From positions 13,564,915 to 13,628,914 of the forward strand of contig CM070606.1 of assembly GCA_036346395.1 (NCBI GenBank): a stretch of DNA of 64,000 bases, read 5' to 3'. Position numbers and translations under genes: made by a program. Positions 36,621 to 48,985 of this stretch are shown piece after piece. The DNA comes from Hsuehochloa calcarea (taxonomy: Eukaryota > Streptophyta > Magnoliopsida > Poales > Poaceae). Under the pieces are notes generated by a model. It was not told where the DNA came from. It did not search any database and worked only from the letters and a program-made list of their open reading frames with translations. Within the stretch, counting starts at the first letter, position 1, and each line of letters opens with the position of its first letter.

Positions 36621-36930
36621 AAACTGATAAAAGGACAATATAATAATTTGAGAATTTGGGATATTTTGACAAATTTTCATATGTGGTACCTCTGATATTT
36701 TGTATGAAAATAAAATAAAAAATTTAGTCTTTATACGCGGACGAGTTATATTGTGTTCTGAAAAAGTGAGGATTAAACTGATAAAATGACAATATGATAA
36801 TTTGAGAATTTGGGATATTTTGACAAATATCCAGATGAGGTACCTCTGATATTTTGTATGAAAATAAAATAAAAACTTTAGTCTTTAGGCGCGGGCGAGT
36901 TATATTGTATTATGAAAAGGTGAGGATTAT
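36621..36930 (+). repeat. 154-bp tandem duplication in LTR C
   Basis: CTGATAAAA(G/T)GACAATAT starts at 36624 and 36778. The copies run collinear through a GAGTTATATTGT segment with a few substitutions. Confidence 0.88.
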
Positions 36931-37134
36931 AACTCACTAGTAGCTAGGGTGGAGACTCTTGCTCGTGGTAGATTATGGACTAAAGCCAGCAAATTCGGAA
37001 TTAAGACCTAATCGTGCAGTCGTATGTGCTAGGATGGGGTAGCCGTAGCTAACTAAGTTATCAAAACATAGCCTTACATGATTAGTACGCAGAAGTAGTG
37101 CGAGCAATTTATATTGCCGTCACAACTTCGAATG

Positions 37135-37206
37135 CCTCACTTCGATAGGTTTCTATCTGGGCGAAGTGAGGGACTCACTCGACTGGTTTCTATCGGGGCG
37201 AGTGAG
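37135..37206 (+). repeat. Paired hairpins with compensating stems
   Basis: CCTCACTTCG pairs with CGAAGTGAGG (37135-37171), and CTCACTCG pairs with CGAGTGAG (37174-37206). Both loops contain GGTTTCTATC. A third loop copy follows near 37215 with a poor stem. Confidence 0.8.
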
Positions 37207-38539
37207 GCTCCTCCTGCGACAGGTTTCTATCCGGGTAATTAAGGATAATGATTTGTTGGACTAATGCAAGGTTAGGACTAGATAATGTAAAATCCGCGTC
37301 ACAAACTTTAGACTGCTTACCTACGGTAATGAGCAGTGATATGGAGATATTCCAAGCAATTGGAATACCGTATACTATGGGTAATGTTATACACCTCTAC
37401 AGAGTGAAAATCTATTTAAATAGCCGCGCTCGTAGTCATGAGCATGCTTAGTGTGGCTGGTATGGTTGTAGACTTGTTTTCCAAAAATCGAGTTGTCACA
37501 AAACTTGGGTAATGACATGAGATTTTTATTTGTTGAGTTAACTGTGATTTTTACTTGTTGAGTTAACTGTCATGTCTATGGATGTATTGCTATGTCTATA
37601 GCAGAACTGCCGTTTCTATAGCTGAACATGAATTTGTCAGTGCCATGTCTATGGCTGAATATGAGTATTTTTTTTTTCTTACAACCGAGTAGGGTTGATG
37701 GTGTTGTTATTACTTGATTCAATTCTTTACTTACTATCCTGTACTTACTTAAATTGCTCTTTCAAATTCCGTTGCAGATTATTACTTATGATTATTGCAA
37801 ATAAAAATAGTTTTAAGCAAAATAACTTGTAGAGTAGAGCTTCATTTTTTATAGCCTTGCATTTAATATAACTTTGTGATACACTACAAGTCTTTCTGAG
37901 TACACAAGTACTCAATCTTACTAATATTGTTATTCAGAGATCGAAGATGAGCAGACGCCTAACGACGCGTTCTTTGATTCCGGCACCGAATGGTTCGATG
38001 ATGGGTCTACCTAGGCCTTGCTCCTTGTCGGCTGCCTGCGTTATCGGATAGGCATGCCGTTGAACTTTTGCTACCTTACTAGTTCTTCTGCTGCTTTATT
38101 TTACTCTATTGACTGCTTTTATTTGGGCAGTCGGTCAGTTGTTGTAATAATTTGTAATAGTTTAAGTAGAGTACTATTTTTTTTTACTTTTAGTTGTGAT
38201 TGTATGGATGTAAATACCAAATATTATGAATGTATGTAGTAGTCACTGATTCAGGAACTAATATAATTTACATGTAGAATCTTCGGATGTTCCACATTCG
38301 CAAATCCATGACACAGATCCACGACACATTCCCTTTGAATTGGCACTGAACTCGTTGGAACGAGTAGATTCAAAGAATAGTGGCGTCGAGTCCAGTCTCA
38401 GAATTTTCTAAAAATGAATTTTTTGTTTTAACTTTTGGGTTAGAAATAATTATTTTACAGACAGTTTTATTATAGAGAAGTTGGGTGGAAACAAAGAAAT
38501 TCGCTACCAGCTCAGCCTAGAAGTAGGACAGCAATCAGT

Positions 38540-38796
38540 ATCATCAACATAAACAAATAAAGAGACCAGCACGAGAGAGAGAGAGAGCAAAGCAGAAAAG
38601 ACGGGCGCCGTAAGCTAGCAACATTCCTACTCCTGCCAGCACGCTGCACACTCGCACTCGATACCAGCCCCCGCACCAAGAAATCTCGGAATCCCCACCC
38701 CGCTGCCTTTTCTTGATCTCTCCTCCCTCCCCAATCCAAGAACTCTGGTCTTGCCAAGAACCCGAGATCTGCCTGCGGCAGCAGCCTCCTGATCCC
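38540..38796 (+). promoter_or_regulatory. 5' leader of the VAMP gene
   Basis: Contains a (GA)n run near 38573-38587 and CT-rich sequence up to the ATG, as in many plant 5' untranslated regions. A weak AT-rich segment (AACAAATAAAGA, near 38550) is the only TATA-like site. The upstream LTR C ends within about 100 bp, leaving little room for a native promoter. Confidence 0.45.
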
Positions 38797-40786
38797 ATGG
38801 CGTCGCCGGCGCCGGGGGGGAAGGAGGCTGGGGAGGGCGGCGGCGGCAAGGGGGAGTGGCTGATCTACGCCTTCGTGGCGCGCGGCACGGCTGTGCTGGC
38901 GGAGTACACTGAGTTCACCGGCAACTTCCCGGCCATTGCCGCGCAGTGCCTGCAGCGGCTCCCCGCCGGCTCCACCAACGCCGGCGGCGCGCCGGCTCGG
39001 TTCAGCTACGCCTGCGACCGGCACACCTTCAACTTCCTCCTCCACCGCGGCTACGGTGAGTCACGATCAATCAATGCCGTGAGCTATTGCGTTTTGATCA
39101 CTGGTGTTCTAGTAGAAGTGAGAAAGCCATACGGTGCAAGAATTGTTCATTCAATGGCTTCTTACTTCTTAATTGTGCTAAAATGTTAAGTGGGAAAGTT
39201 TGAATCTTGATAGGTGCAGCATGTAAATCAAGAAATATAAGCGATCTGGTTTCGTGTTTTGTAGCAATTGGATAGGAAGATCACCCAGCGTTATAAATCT
39301 GTTGTCGAAATCCAACCTTTATGGAGGCAGACATGTCTCACTGATACAAAATTAGATGAGAAGAAAGAGAGGCCGTTAATTTGACAAATTTAGGACCATA
39401 TTGCCATGTTCCGGAAAAAGAAGAACCCAGTGTTGCCATATCGAATAATATATGGGATCACATTGGGAGAACCAAAAACTGGAAGAATGCAAAAGAAAAA
39501 TGGCATCACCAATCAGCAAATCACTCGTAGAAACAATAGGACTGTGGTTACAACCTTGGGATCCACGTGAGGGACTGATAAGATATAGATTTCAATGTAG
39601 AGAAGGCAAGTTGCTTTTCAATTGTGATGGGTGCTGACGGGGCAGTAATACGACGAACTCCACCTCACTGTCAACACACTAACTAAACCACTGTCCATGA
39701 CACTAGTCCTGCTGTTGAAAATAATGATCTTTGTTACCACCATCGTGATGTCCTGGCCATCTCATGGGCGTGAAGAGCCATTTCTGTTCCGACATTAAGA
39801 GAGGAAACAAAATCATCCTGTATTTATAAAAGCTTAACAAGAATGTCGATTATCACCCACGGCTTGTCCATAGTCATCAGCAAACCATGTCAATCCTGAA
39901 CTATGTATTGTTATGTTGGAGCCCTGGAGATCTTATTAGACTTTTTACTTGATAAATATAATAATTATCTAGAGTCATGGTGACACCTTTGCTCTTTGCC
40001 ATTTTGTAGCCTATTTTGTAGTTGCAAAGGAATCCGTTCCAAAGAATGTTTCGGTGGCCTTTCTAGAAAGGCTGAAAGATGACTTCACGAAGAGATATGG
40101 AGGGGGTAAAGCTGATACAGCTCTCGCAAAAAGTCTAAATAAAGAATACGGGTATGTCAGTTGATAAGTGCTGCAGACAGTTGCACAGAATGTTTTATCC
40201 TTCTTTATTTTTTTCTATACTGAAATTGAGCTTTTTAACTGCAGACCAGTTATAAAGCAGCACATGCAGTATGTTCTTGATCATTCAGATGAAATAGAGA
40301 AAACTTTAAAAGTGCAAGCCCAAGTTTCGGAAGTTAAAAATATCATGTTAGACAACATAGAGAAGGTATACTTCCCTTCACCTTTGTATTCAAAGATCAT
40401 ATTCTGTTGTGTTGCGGTGTTTATACATTTTACGCTGCAAGCATGCATGATTGATAGTTTCTTCATTTCTGCTTCTTTGGGTATTTTCAGACTTTGGGTC
40501 GTGGAGAAACGTTGAGTGAGCTTCAAGACAAAACTTCAGATCTACGTAGTCAGGTACTTGTTACCAAACAACTGGTTCTTGCTGCTTTGCCATAATAGAC
40601 ATAATCAATGTGTATCTCGTTTACGTAATTCAGGCTCAGGAGTTCAAGAAACAGGGGGTGAATATTCGTAGGAAAACATGGTTGCAGAACATGAAAATTA
40701 AACTGGTGGTTCTTGGAATCCTTTTGCTTCTTGTAATAGTTGTTTGGGTGTCTGTTTGTCAAGGATTTGACTGCACCAAGCATTGA
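38797..40786 (+). CDS. VAMP72-group R-SNARE (longin domain), VAMP724-like
   Basis: Five exons: 38797-39055, 40010-40151, 40245-40365, 40491-40553 and 40634-40786. All introns are GT-AG and the joined frame is open for 245 residues with TGA at 40784-40786. A 20-residue Gly-rich N-terminus precedes the longin domain (about 21-130: LIYAFVARGT, AEYTEFTGNF, CDRHTFNFL, VAFLERLKDDF, KRYGGGKA). The R-SNARE motif (about 149-209) has the central-layer Arg at 178 in LGRGE. The C-terminal membrane anchor is about residues 218-238 (LVVLGILLLLVIVVWVSV) with a short lumenal tail. In plants VAMP72 proteins pair with Qa/Qb/Qc SNAREs to fuse vesicles at the plasma membrane or endosomes, facing the cytosol. The tail and SNARE region look most like VAMP724 among the group; no acidic insert like that of VAMP727 is seen. 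The ATG is the first in frame after a GA-rich leader. It is the only intact host gene I recognise here. Confidence 0.93.
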
Positions 40787-41259
40787 AAGATAGTACGGAT
40801 GGCATAACACTGCTACGTACTACTAGCTTGAGTCAATGAGAACATGAATTTGTGTTGGTGAAAATCAAGCGTACCTACATATGCTTCACTCTTTGGCTTG
40901 ATTCAGCTGCACATTTATCACGATACAAATGTAAAGCTGAGTTGGTCTTTAGTGCTCTTACGAGGTGTATTCGGACTGTATGACCAACATGATATGAAGC
41001 AATAGTATGGTTCCTTATGCATTGAGTTAATTCAATTTGCTAGTCTTGCCTGAAATGTGTGCTCTTTCTTTACTTGTTTCCCAATATCTTTCAAAGATGA
41101 ATCTTGTGTGGCATTTCGGTGGATTACGTAACCCCATTTGGTGGAACAGCTTTAAGGGTGTTCAGCTATCTACTTTTTTCTAAACCAAGTCACGAAAGGA
41201 GATATTGTTGCATTCTAGATAAAAACATGCGAAAGGAATTAAGGAAACATGGTAGGAAC

Positions 41260-42968
41260 TGTTAGAGATATATCAGAGCTAGAATTTATCTTTTGTATTT
41301 TTTTTATCTGTACAGGGTATATCCCTTTATACTCTATATATATATTGTCTATTAGGACTCTTCAATATACATACAATATTTATAACATAGTATTATAGCC
41401 AAAGTTAAAGTTTCTTACCTGCGCCGCCTCCTAGTCTCTACTCGTTCTCCGCTGCAGCTGCCCCCGGGAAGACCGATCTTTGCTCCCGGGGGCGGCCTCT
41501 CGTTGTCGCTCCCAGATGCCGCCGTCTCTCTCCAGCCGAGGCGGCATTCGCCTCGTCTGCTTGGCACGTGTGTGCGCGAGCTTTGTTCATGGCCAAAGAG
41601 CACCTCTGCTGCATGCGCCTTCGACGCAGCCGCCGCTGTGCCCTAAATCGAGTCGCCTCAGATGTATCGCAGCCTCGAATGCTCATCTGGATCCGAGTCG
41701 TCTCTGCCGGATTTGAGCGCCCCGACGTGTGGACCAGCGTCCTCTCCCGCCGCCGGCCGCTTCCGATGTCGCCCAATGCGTTGCCTCTGCCTCTGCTCTG
41801 CGCCTGCTCCGCCCGAGCGTTCCCTCTTTGTTACTGCTCCTTCCTTTTCTACGCCAGTTCTTCCACTGGTTCTGCTACAGCCTACGGGAGAGAGTGGCAG
41901 CGGGGAGAAAGCAGGAGGGCGTTTGGATGGAGTTTTTTTTTGTCGTCTCGAACTACCACAGGGCGATATCGATGAATGGATGAGGTGCTGATGTTTGGCC
42001 TAGCAGGTGGATTGCTGCTAGCGACCTCGTAGTGCATCTAAGGGCTACTATTGGTATTGCTTAAGTTGGATGAGGTGCTAATATTTGGCCAGGCCGGCTG
42101 TTAGCTATTATTGCTGCTACAGTGTCTGCTCTACGGCTAGCTATTCTTGCTGCTACTGCTGGCTATCATTTGAGTTTTTTTTATTCTTTGTGTAGTTTTT
42201 TTTTTCTTCCACTGCGTCCATCCAAGTCCGTACCACTTTATCTTTTAGTTCATCTAAGCTATGCAAGTTCATAAATTTATTGTCAGTCATAGAAGTATAG
42301 GAATTCTTTTTGCATGACAGCAGTCGCCGCTCTTTTATTCGAGCTGTTGCAGATCGTCGTTATGATGTGCCGCTCTCTTTTAGCCGCCACCCTAAGCTTT
42401 TAAGGTCGTCATGTTTCTTGTGTATTGCGTCTCTGTTGCGCTTGTTGTGCACTGCGCCGCCGCCTCGAGCTTTTAAGTCCGTCGCGTTTCTTATGCACTG
42501 CGCCTCTATTGCGTTTCTTATGCACTGCGCTGCCGCCGTCTTGGGTTTCGATCTGCGCCGTCATGCTTCTATCTATTCCTATTCGACTTGATTTGACAGT
42601 TTTATCTATTTTTATCGGTTCATCATCTTCTTTGTTATATTGCCGCGGTCGACTTTGCTCTCGCACCTTGTGCTTTATGGGCTGTCACACAACATCGGAT
42701 TGGAGGGGATCTTTTGTCGACATATTTTCCAAGAGCTGCATGCTACGACGACATTATAAGATTCAGATTTTGGATTTTCCCTAGTTTAGTGTCAACCATT
42801 TCCAAATACAATGCTATTGCATACGTCTTGCATTTGAATGGAATATTAGAGATATATCAGAGATAGAATTTGCCTTTTGTATTTTTTTATCTGTACAGCG
42901 TATATCCCTTTGTACTCTATATATATTATCCATTAGGGCTCGTCAATATATATACCATATTCATTACA
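41260..42968 (+). mobile_element. Small non-autonomous LTR element with GGAAC target duplication
   Basis: The left LTR 41260-41387 (TGTTAGAGATATATC...ATAACA, 128 bp) and right LTR 42844-42968 (TATTAGAGATATATC...ATTACA, 125 bp) are roughly 88% alike. Flanks are GGAAC on both sides (41255-41259, 42969-42973). A degenerate tRNA-Met primer site (TAGTATTATAGCC) follows the left LTR. The 1.45-kb interior is partly GC-rich with short repeats (GCACTGCGC units near 42450-42530) and shows no Gag or Pol. LTR size fits TRIM elements, but the interior is much longer than usual, suggesting captured DNA. Confidence 0.82.
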
Positions 42969-42973
42969 GGAAC

Positions 42974-43870
42974 AACCATTGAATGACCGAATTTATTTAA
43001 CTTCACTCCGACTTAACAAACAGGGTATTATATTTTTTACAACTGGTTTTGAAAAGCAGCTTCGAAAAATAAGTGGTGCCTCTAAAACAAAATGCGGTGC
43101 CCGTTCTCTCTGTCTCTGTGTGTGTGGACCATTACCGGTCAATGCTACCAGATTTTCAATCATTACACATTTTTTCAAGTCTGCAAACTTTCTTAAACCT
43201 ACTGAGTTGATGGATGATAGAATCAATTCAAAACAGAAGTCGTAACATAACATTTCACTTGTATTGACATGGTAAGCTATAAGTCCACTCCGAATGTGAG
43301 TAAAAAATATCCTGCCTTCTTCATGTTTATTGTTCCCTTTTTTCTCTTCTCTCTGTATGTGGGGACACCCTACAACTTTGCAAAACAAGTCATTCATATC
43401 AATTCGATATTTGTTTTAGCATGGCAGGTTAAGTCTATTTTGGATAGGACTAGGGCCCCTCTTCAATATTTTCTATGTTGCGTCTTTTAGTAGATTTTTT
43501 GTACTCTGCGTGATATTTTTCTTTTCATCTTTATTTTGGGCCTCTTTGATTCTTCTTCTTCTTTATGGTGTACTTGCTACATCATGACGACCTATAGAGT
43601 ATAGATGTTGATCCGGGATATGATTAAGGTACACCATCAGAACCAATCATAGCGGCCACAAGGCATGTCTTGCATCGTACAAGTCAAGCAGTCAAATGAG
43701 CAGCCGAAGCTTCTTGAGTGGAGGGGGCAAAATTTCCAAATGAGATCAACCGCCATGATCTGGAGAAGTTGAAGTAATAGTTTTGTTGCACGGCAAGAAT
43801 GTATTCATGCAAACTATAAACCACAGAACACTCATCCATCTATGAACGAAGGATTTAAGAGTAAGCAAGC
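42974..43870. other. Unassigned stretch
   Basis: AT-rich, between the small LTR element and the next LTR. I see no gene or repeat. Confidence 0.35.
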
Positions 43871-46800
43871 CGTAACATCTCAAAATTATATCGTTTTCTA
43901 AGCTTTTAAAAATAAAAATAATTTGTGAACTTTCTTGGTTAAGTTTCAGCTTAATTTAAATTTTAAAAAATTAAAACAATCTAAACTTCAATTAAATTTA
44001 AAAGTTATTTTATTTGGGTCCCTTGAGTTCCAGAGATTTTTCAGGAATTTTCTATGAATTTTTAGAATTTATTTTCTATTTCTTTGAGCTTAGTTTTATA
44101 TAATTCAATTTCCTAAATTTGAAAATTCTTGTTTTCTAGATTTTTCTCTTTTGGGCTGAATTCTTTTTCTTTCAGCCCATTTTCTTTTCTTTCCCGCCTG
44201 CCTGTTTTTCTTGTTCTTCCTTTTCTTTTCTTTTTCCTTCGCCCGGCCCAGCCCGCTTCCTTCCTTCTTTTCTCCCGCGCCAAGCCAGCCCAGCGCCTCC
44301 TTCTTTCTCCCTTTCCTTTCTTCCTCTACCATGTGGGCCCGCGCTGTCAGTCACTAGCCCCTTCCTCCTGTTCTTCTTCCCCACAGCTTCACCCTCGTGT
44401 TCGAGCGGTCACACGCATTTGCCAGTCTCTACTCGAATCCTCCCTTCCTGAGCCTATAAAAGAGTTCTGCTCGCGTCAAATCGTGTGCCCCATCCACCTC
44501 CCCCAAAACCCTAAAGCTGTCAGCCCTGATTTCATGTCCTTCATGCTGAATCGCCACTAAGACGCCGCTGGCCAGCGTGGCCCTTCTTCGTGCGTTTTGA
44601 AGTCGTCGAAGCCTCTCCCCCGTGATGTCTTCACTGTTGGACTCGCATCATCTCGTTCTACAAGATGCTCCCATCTCCTTCGACCGAGCATCGCTGGATC
44701 GCCGCCTCCACCTTCCTCCCCAAAGCCGGCTACTGCCCTCCACCCTGATCTCCTCGCCGGTGAATATCCTCGCCTTCCCAAGCGAGCCATGTCGCATTCC
44801 AAGTCCATCTCGTCTTATCCCCACCTTTCTCTTGTTCTCCTCGTCACCGTGCCATGCTGCCACCACCCTCCTCCTTTGTCGTCGGCCATCTCCACCTCAT
44901 CGCCGCTCCCGCCACTCCAATGTGTCCTCCGAGTTCCTTATGTCGCCGTCGTTTCCGTTCTCGCCTCTTTCCTCTTCGGGCGCCATCGATTCGTCGTTTC
45001 CGTCATCGGCCGTAGCCTCCCTTCTACCGCTATCTCCATTGTCGCAGCCTCGCCGATGCTCTCGCCGCGCCACCGTCGCCCAAGGGACCACAATGTTGCA
45101 GGGAATCTATTTTTGTCCTTGGCCGGAGCTACCCACCGGCTATCTTCCTTCCCTGTTATTTCTTGATTTCTTTCTCTACCACCTCAGCACCACCTAGCCG
45201 TCACCTCAACCGCCACCTCAGTGTTGCCGCTTGCGTGTCCTCCCTGTGGCAGCACATATGGCATGTTCCAAACCCGACCCAATGACATATGGGCCCCATA
45301 TGTCATCCACTCCTAGTTGTTAACCTGATCTACCATGAACTCGAGCCAAAACCCTAGACCTTTTCCATAGACTCAGCTCACCATAAACCTAGCCACTGCC
45401 GAGTGGGCCCCACTTGTTAGTTTCAATTTACTTTTATTTTTCTTTTCCCCCAAAGGAATATTCCAGGGAATATTATTTTCTTTCTCTCTTTTTCCTTTTT
45501 GGCAAATCTTCCGACAGTTCGTACTCCTCTGTCTGAACTCCGATTCAGTCTGTTCAAATTCCTAAATTCATATAAAATTATACTATTTCTTTTAAAGTTA
45601 GTTTGATTATTTTTGGATTTTATTTGGATTTTATTTTGGATTTATTTGTGCTTCGTGTGTTGTTTTCTCTCTCGTTACACGATATGTTTCAAGGAGCAAT
45701 AGCAAAAACAAGCTTCAAATATCCAAATGTGGTAACTGAGCAAAGCCAAAGCCAAGATAAGTCATAGTCTTTTGATCATATTGAACCTATGATTTCAAAA
45801 GTATCTTGTTTTTATATTAACTTGCATGCTATCTCTATATCAACTGCTTTTGGGAATAGTTAATCACCTATTTATCATTATGCCTCCATTGAACATTTGA
45901 ATACCATAAATCACTTATGACCATAGGATGGTCATTATATTAGTTGGACATATTTGTATCACCAACATGAGTATCGTAGAGATACTTAGTCATGCTTAGT
46001 TACGATGGGCTCATGATCACATGTTTAGTAATGTTAAATTTAACTTAATGAGATATGGAATTATGGTGGGTACCCACTGTTGTTAAAATTTGTGAGCCAT
46101 GACAAGGCATGTCATTGGTCTTGATTGAACAAAATGATTTTCGCTCAGGTGGGTGATCATGAAGTAAAGGGGTGCGGTTAGCACATTGTGGGTTGTGGTA
46201 AACTCGCTAGAGTAACTTGTCAAGAACTTAATCTTGTGCGCCATCGAACTAGACCTTATCGTACAACCACATGTCCAGTATGGGATGGACCTGGCTAACT
46301 AATTAGCAATGTCTAAATTTCGGTTCTGTCTTGGAAGCATGAGTTACAGGATGGACGTATACTCACAATGACGCAAGAGGGAAGCCCTGTCTGGTTTGTG
46401 AGACGTCCAGTGTTGAAACCTTAGCGGACAGAACTAGGTTGAGAAGGATCTTTGTAAAGGCCTTGTGATAATCATTTAGTTGCACACCTTTAGAAGCGTA
46501 TCTTCGTCTGCATTATAAGTTGATTTTTCTCTTGTGAGTAAAGTTGTACAACCTCTGCAGAGTTAAAACTATTTAAACAGCCATGTCCGCGGTCATGGAC
46601 ATGCTCGGAGATTTCACACGAGATGTAGAGTTTTTTTTATAAAAATGTGTCGAAATGTGAATATGAAGTTCACTTGATGAATATGATATTCGCTTGATGA
46701 ATGGGGAATTCACTATGTGGTTTGTGTCGGAAGGTGAATAGGGAGTTCACTTGGTGAATATAATGTTCACTTGGTTGATGAGATGTTCACAGGGTGATTT

Positions 46801-47065
46801 GGCTGGGAAGTTCACTGGTTGTTTCAAAAAAAATGGGTTACTCTATTTATTTATTATGTTTTTCAATTACATATTTCAATCAATTTACCATATTTATTGC
46901 CGATACTGCTTTCTGCAAAAGAACCATACAGCTAATCCTTTGTTCAAGCCTTGCATGAATATTAATTACATAATGTTCTCTACTACTTGTTGAGTACTTT
47001 ATGTACTAACGGCTTTAAACTTTGCTGCTTAGTTGAAGAATTTCAAGATGCTCAAGAGTTCTATG
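43871..47065 (+). repeat. Gypsy-type LTR D, plus strand
   Basis: Starts CGTAACATCTC (first T mutated) and has a TATA box in CCTATAAAAGAG near 44454. It carries both shared blocks (about 46226-46300 and 46540-46625). The GC-rich middle (44150-45250) has long open frames on both strands, a compositional effect. Its 3' end is interrupted at 47066. Confidence 0.65.
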
Positions 47066-48985
47066 TGTTGGAACTATGCCATAGAAGCAATCATAAAGAT
47101 GATTATATTTCATTATGTTCATAACATTGGATAATATGTTATCTTGTTCCTAGAATAATATCAATAATATTTATTATCAAGTATGTGACTTGATTGTGAA
47201 ACTCTATATTTCTGTGATGATTATTCTTAAACGTTCCCTGGTCGGAAACATATGAGAACACATATGAATAGACTAGCATATGTATTGGTTGATGACTATG
47301 TTTCACAGGTCATGGATATGGAGATATCAAACCAATAATACAGACACATGTTAGAGAACATGGTGTTAGATAAGACCCACCTTGAGACACTATTGAGATT
47401 GTTATGATTCTATGTGTCGTTAGTTGGTCTCAAGCAATGATGATGTATAATCCTTAGACCTGAGATCAGCATGGTTTCCTACATGTGTAATAGCACTTAG
47501 GGGTTGCCAAACGCTACTCGTAACTGGGTAGTTATAAAGGTAGCTTTCGTGTATACTATGAAATATGCGGAGGGATATGACTGGCCGGATATGGGATTTA
47601 CCCCTCCTAACATAACATGAGAGATGTCTCTGGGCCTCTCGTTGTGATCGGATAAAGAAAGTGCATGGACATGCCACTAGCAGTCGAAGTGTCGACCACA
47701 TGAAGTTATTCGACACTTTATCGAGAAAGTATTAAACAGTCCATAGATGATACAACATCTCACCTGGAGTTCAACCAGGCATCGTGAGGCAAAGGGAGAA
47801 TACACGAGAAGGTCTTTTAGTTTGATCAGATACGGACTAGTCGTATGGAGATACGAGCTGGTCGTAGGCTGATCGAACATGATCACTAAGTGGTCGAAAC
47901 CTAGTCGTAAGGAGTTACGAATTGGTCGAGACCAAATATGAACTGGTCGTATAGAGATACGAGCTGGTCGTTGGTGATATGGACCTGGTCATAGATCATA
48001 TTGCATTAAGGTTCATCCGATATATTCTATGTGTGTTTTGGGAATCATTATGTGCTGCTAGATACCGCTAACGACTAGTGATCGGAAAAGCGTTTTCGAG
48101 TCACAACCGATTACACATGAACCTATATAGTCGCACACTTAAAGGACTGTGATTTGATTTGGATGGTGATCTGAATTCTTGTAGGCCACAAGTTCGTAAT
48201 AGGCCTCAGGTACAAGACCCATTATAGATGCCTATAAATAGAGGAGTGGTGGCAACGGGTGACATGATCTTTTGAAGAACTCTCAAAACCCTAATAGCCA
48301 CGCCTTCCTCGAGCACGCTGCCGGTGCTAGCACTCCAGTGCGTGGTGCCCCTGCCCCATACGTGTGCATACCTTGGAGGTGTTGTTGCGAAGCATCAGCA
48401 CTAGGACGATCCGCAACTCGTGACGATCACAGGAGCAGGACAATCTGCAACTCGTGACGATCACAGGAGCAGGAGGAGGAGACGCACGGCGAGTACGACT
48501 ACTCGGAGGAGAAGACGCGCGGCGAGTATGACTACTCGGAGGAGAAAACGTGTGGCGAGTATGACTACAACCGCATCAACTCGCTATATCAATTCTACTT
48601 CCGCTCTGAGACGGTATGTCTAGTAGTAATCTCATGATCTATTTCTAGAGAAAGTTCCTTGGTTGCGCGATAAATTTTTATTTTGTGCTATCCTAGCATT
48701 CCCGCGATCCTACACTATGAAGACTTTGCGAATTAGGATGCGTTCTCCGCTCGATTGCTTGTGAACATGTTGATTGGCCTTACGTGACAAGTAAACGTTG
48801 ACCATAAGGTCTAGTTACTCTTACTATTTTGTTATTTTGAGATCTTCTTAGTTAAATTGATAAATTGATGGTATTTCATCGATATTTCATGTATGAGCTA
48901 GCTACTGATTTGAGACTAGTTCATAATACATAGAGAGTTTCGGATGTGTATATCTGGGTCCCGACATAAGCCCTACATATTGGAC
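47066..48985 (+). repeat. Copia-type LTR, plus strand
   Basis: Starts TGTTGGAACTATGCC, like the LTR start of Angela/BARE-type grass copia elements. It has CTATAAATA near 48231 and ends near the CCCGACATAAGC segment. Inside are repeated (A/T)ACGAGCTGGTCG units (47826-47996) and a 33-bp tandem repeat (48487-48565). I found no primer site or matching target duplication, so the right end is approximate and it may be a solo or truncated LTR. Confidence 0.6.
48487..48565 (+). repeat. 33-bp in-frame tandem repeat
   Basis: GGCGAGTA(C/T)GACTACTCGG... is present as two full units and a partial third. One frame encodes GEYDYSEEKTR repeats; the differences are C/T and G/A, mostly synonymous. A stop lies just upstream, so coding use is unproven. 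Confidence 0.8.

Larger units (their letters stand above)
32020..38455 (+). repeat. Gypsy-type LTR C, plus strand, with nested solo LTR
   Basis: Starts TGTAACATCCC at 32020. It has a TATA box (TATAAAAG near 32771), a hairpin-rich part (35955-36080), a 154-bp tandem repeat (36621-36930), further hairpins (37135-37206) and the shared block at about 37382-37450. The right end, just before the SNARE gene, is uncertain. Without the nested solo LTR the length is about 4.3 kb. No coding sequence. Confidence 0.6.

Noticed and set aside
38512..39045. Long minus-strand open frame over VAMP exon 1
   Set aside because: It is the shadow of a GC-rich exon; the plus strand has the recognisable protein and splice sites.
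41415..41991. Several open frames in the small LTR element
   Set aside because: Overlapping frames on both strands from GC composition; no recognisable domain. Kept only as possible captured DNA.
44150..45250. Overlapping long open frames on both strands in LTR D
   Set aside because: GC-rich, low-complexity LTR sequence; products are Ser/Pro-rich without any family resemblance.
47066..48985. Complete copia element
   Set aside because: No primer site, Gag or Pol follows the LTR and I could not find a second LTR or target duplication.
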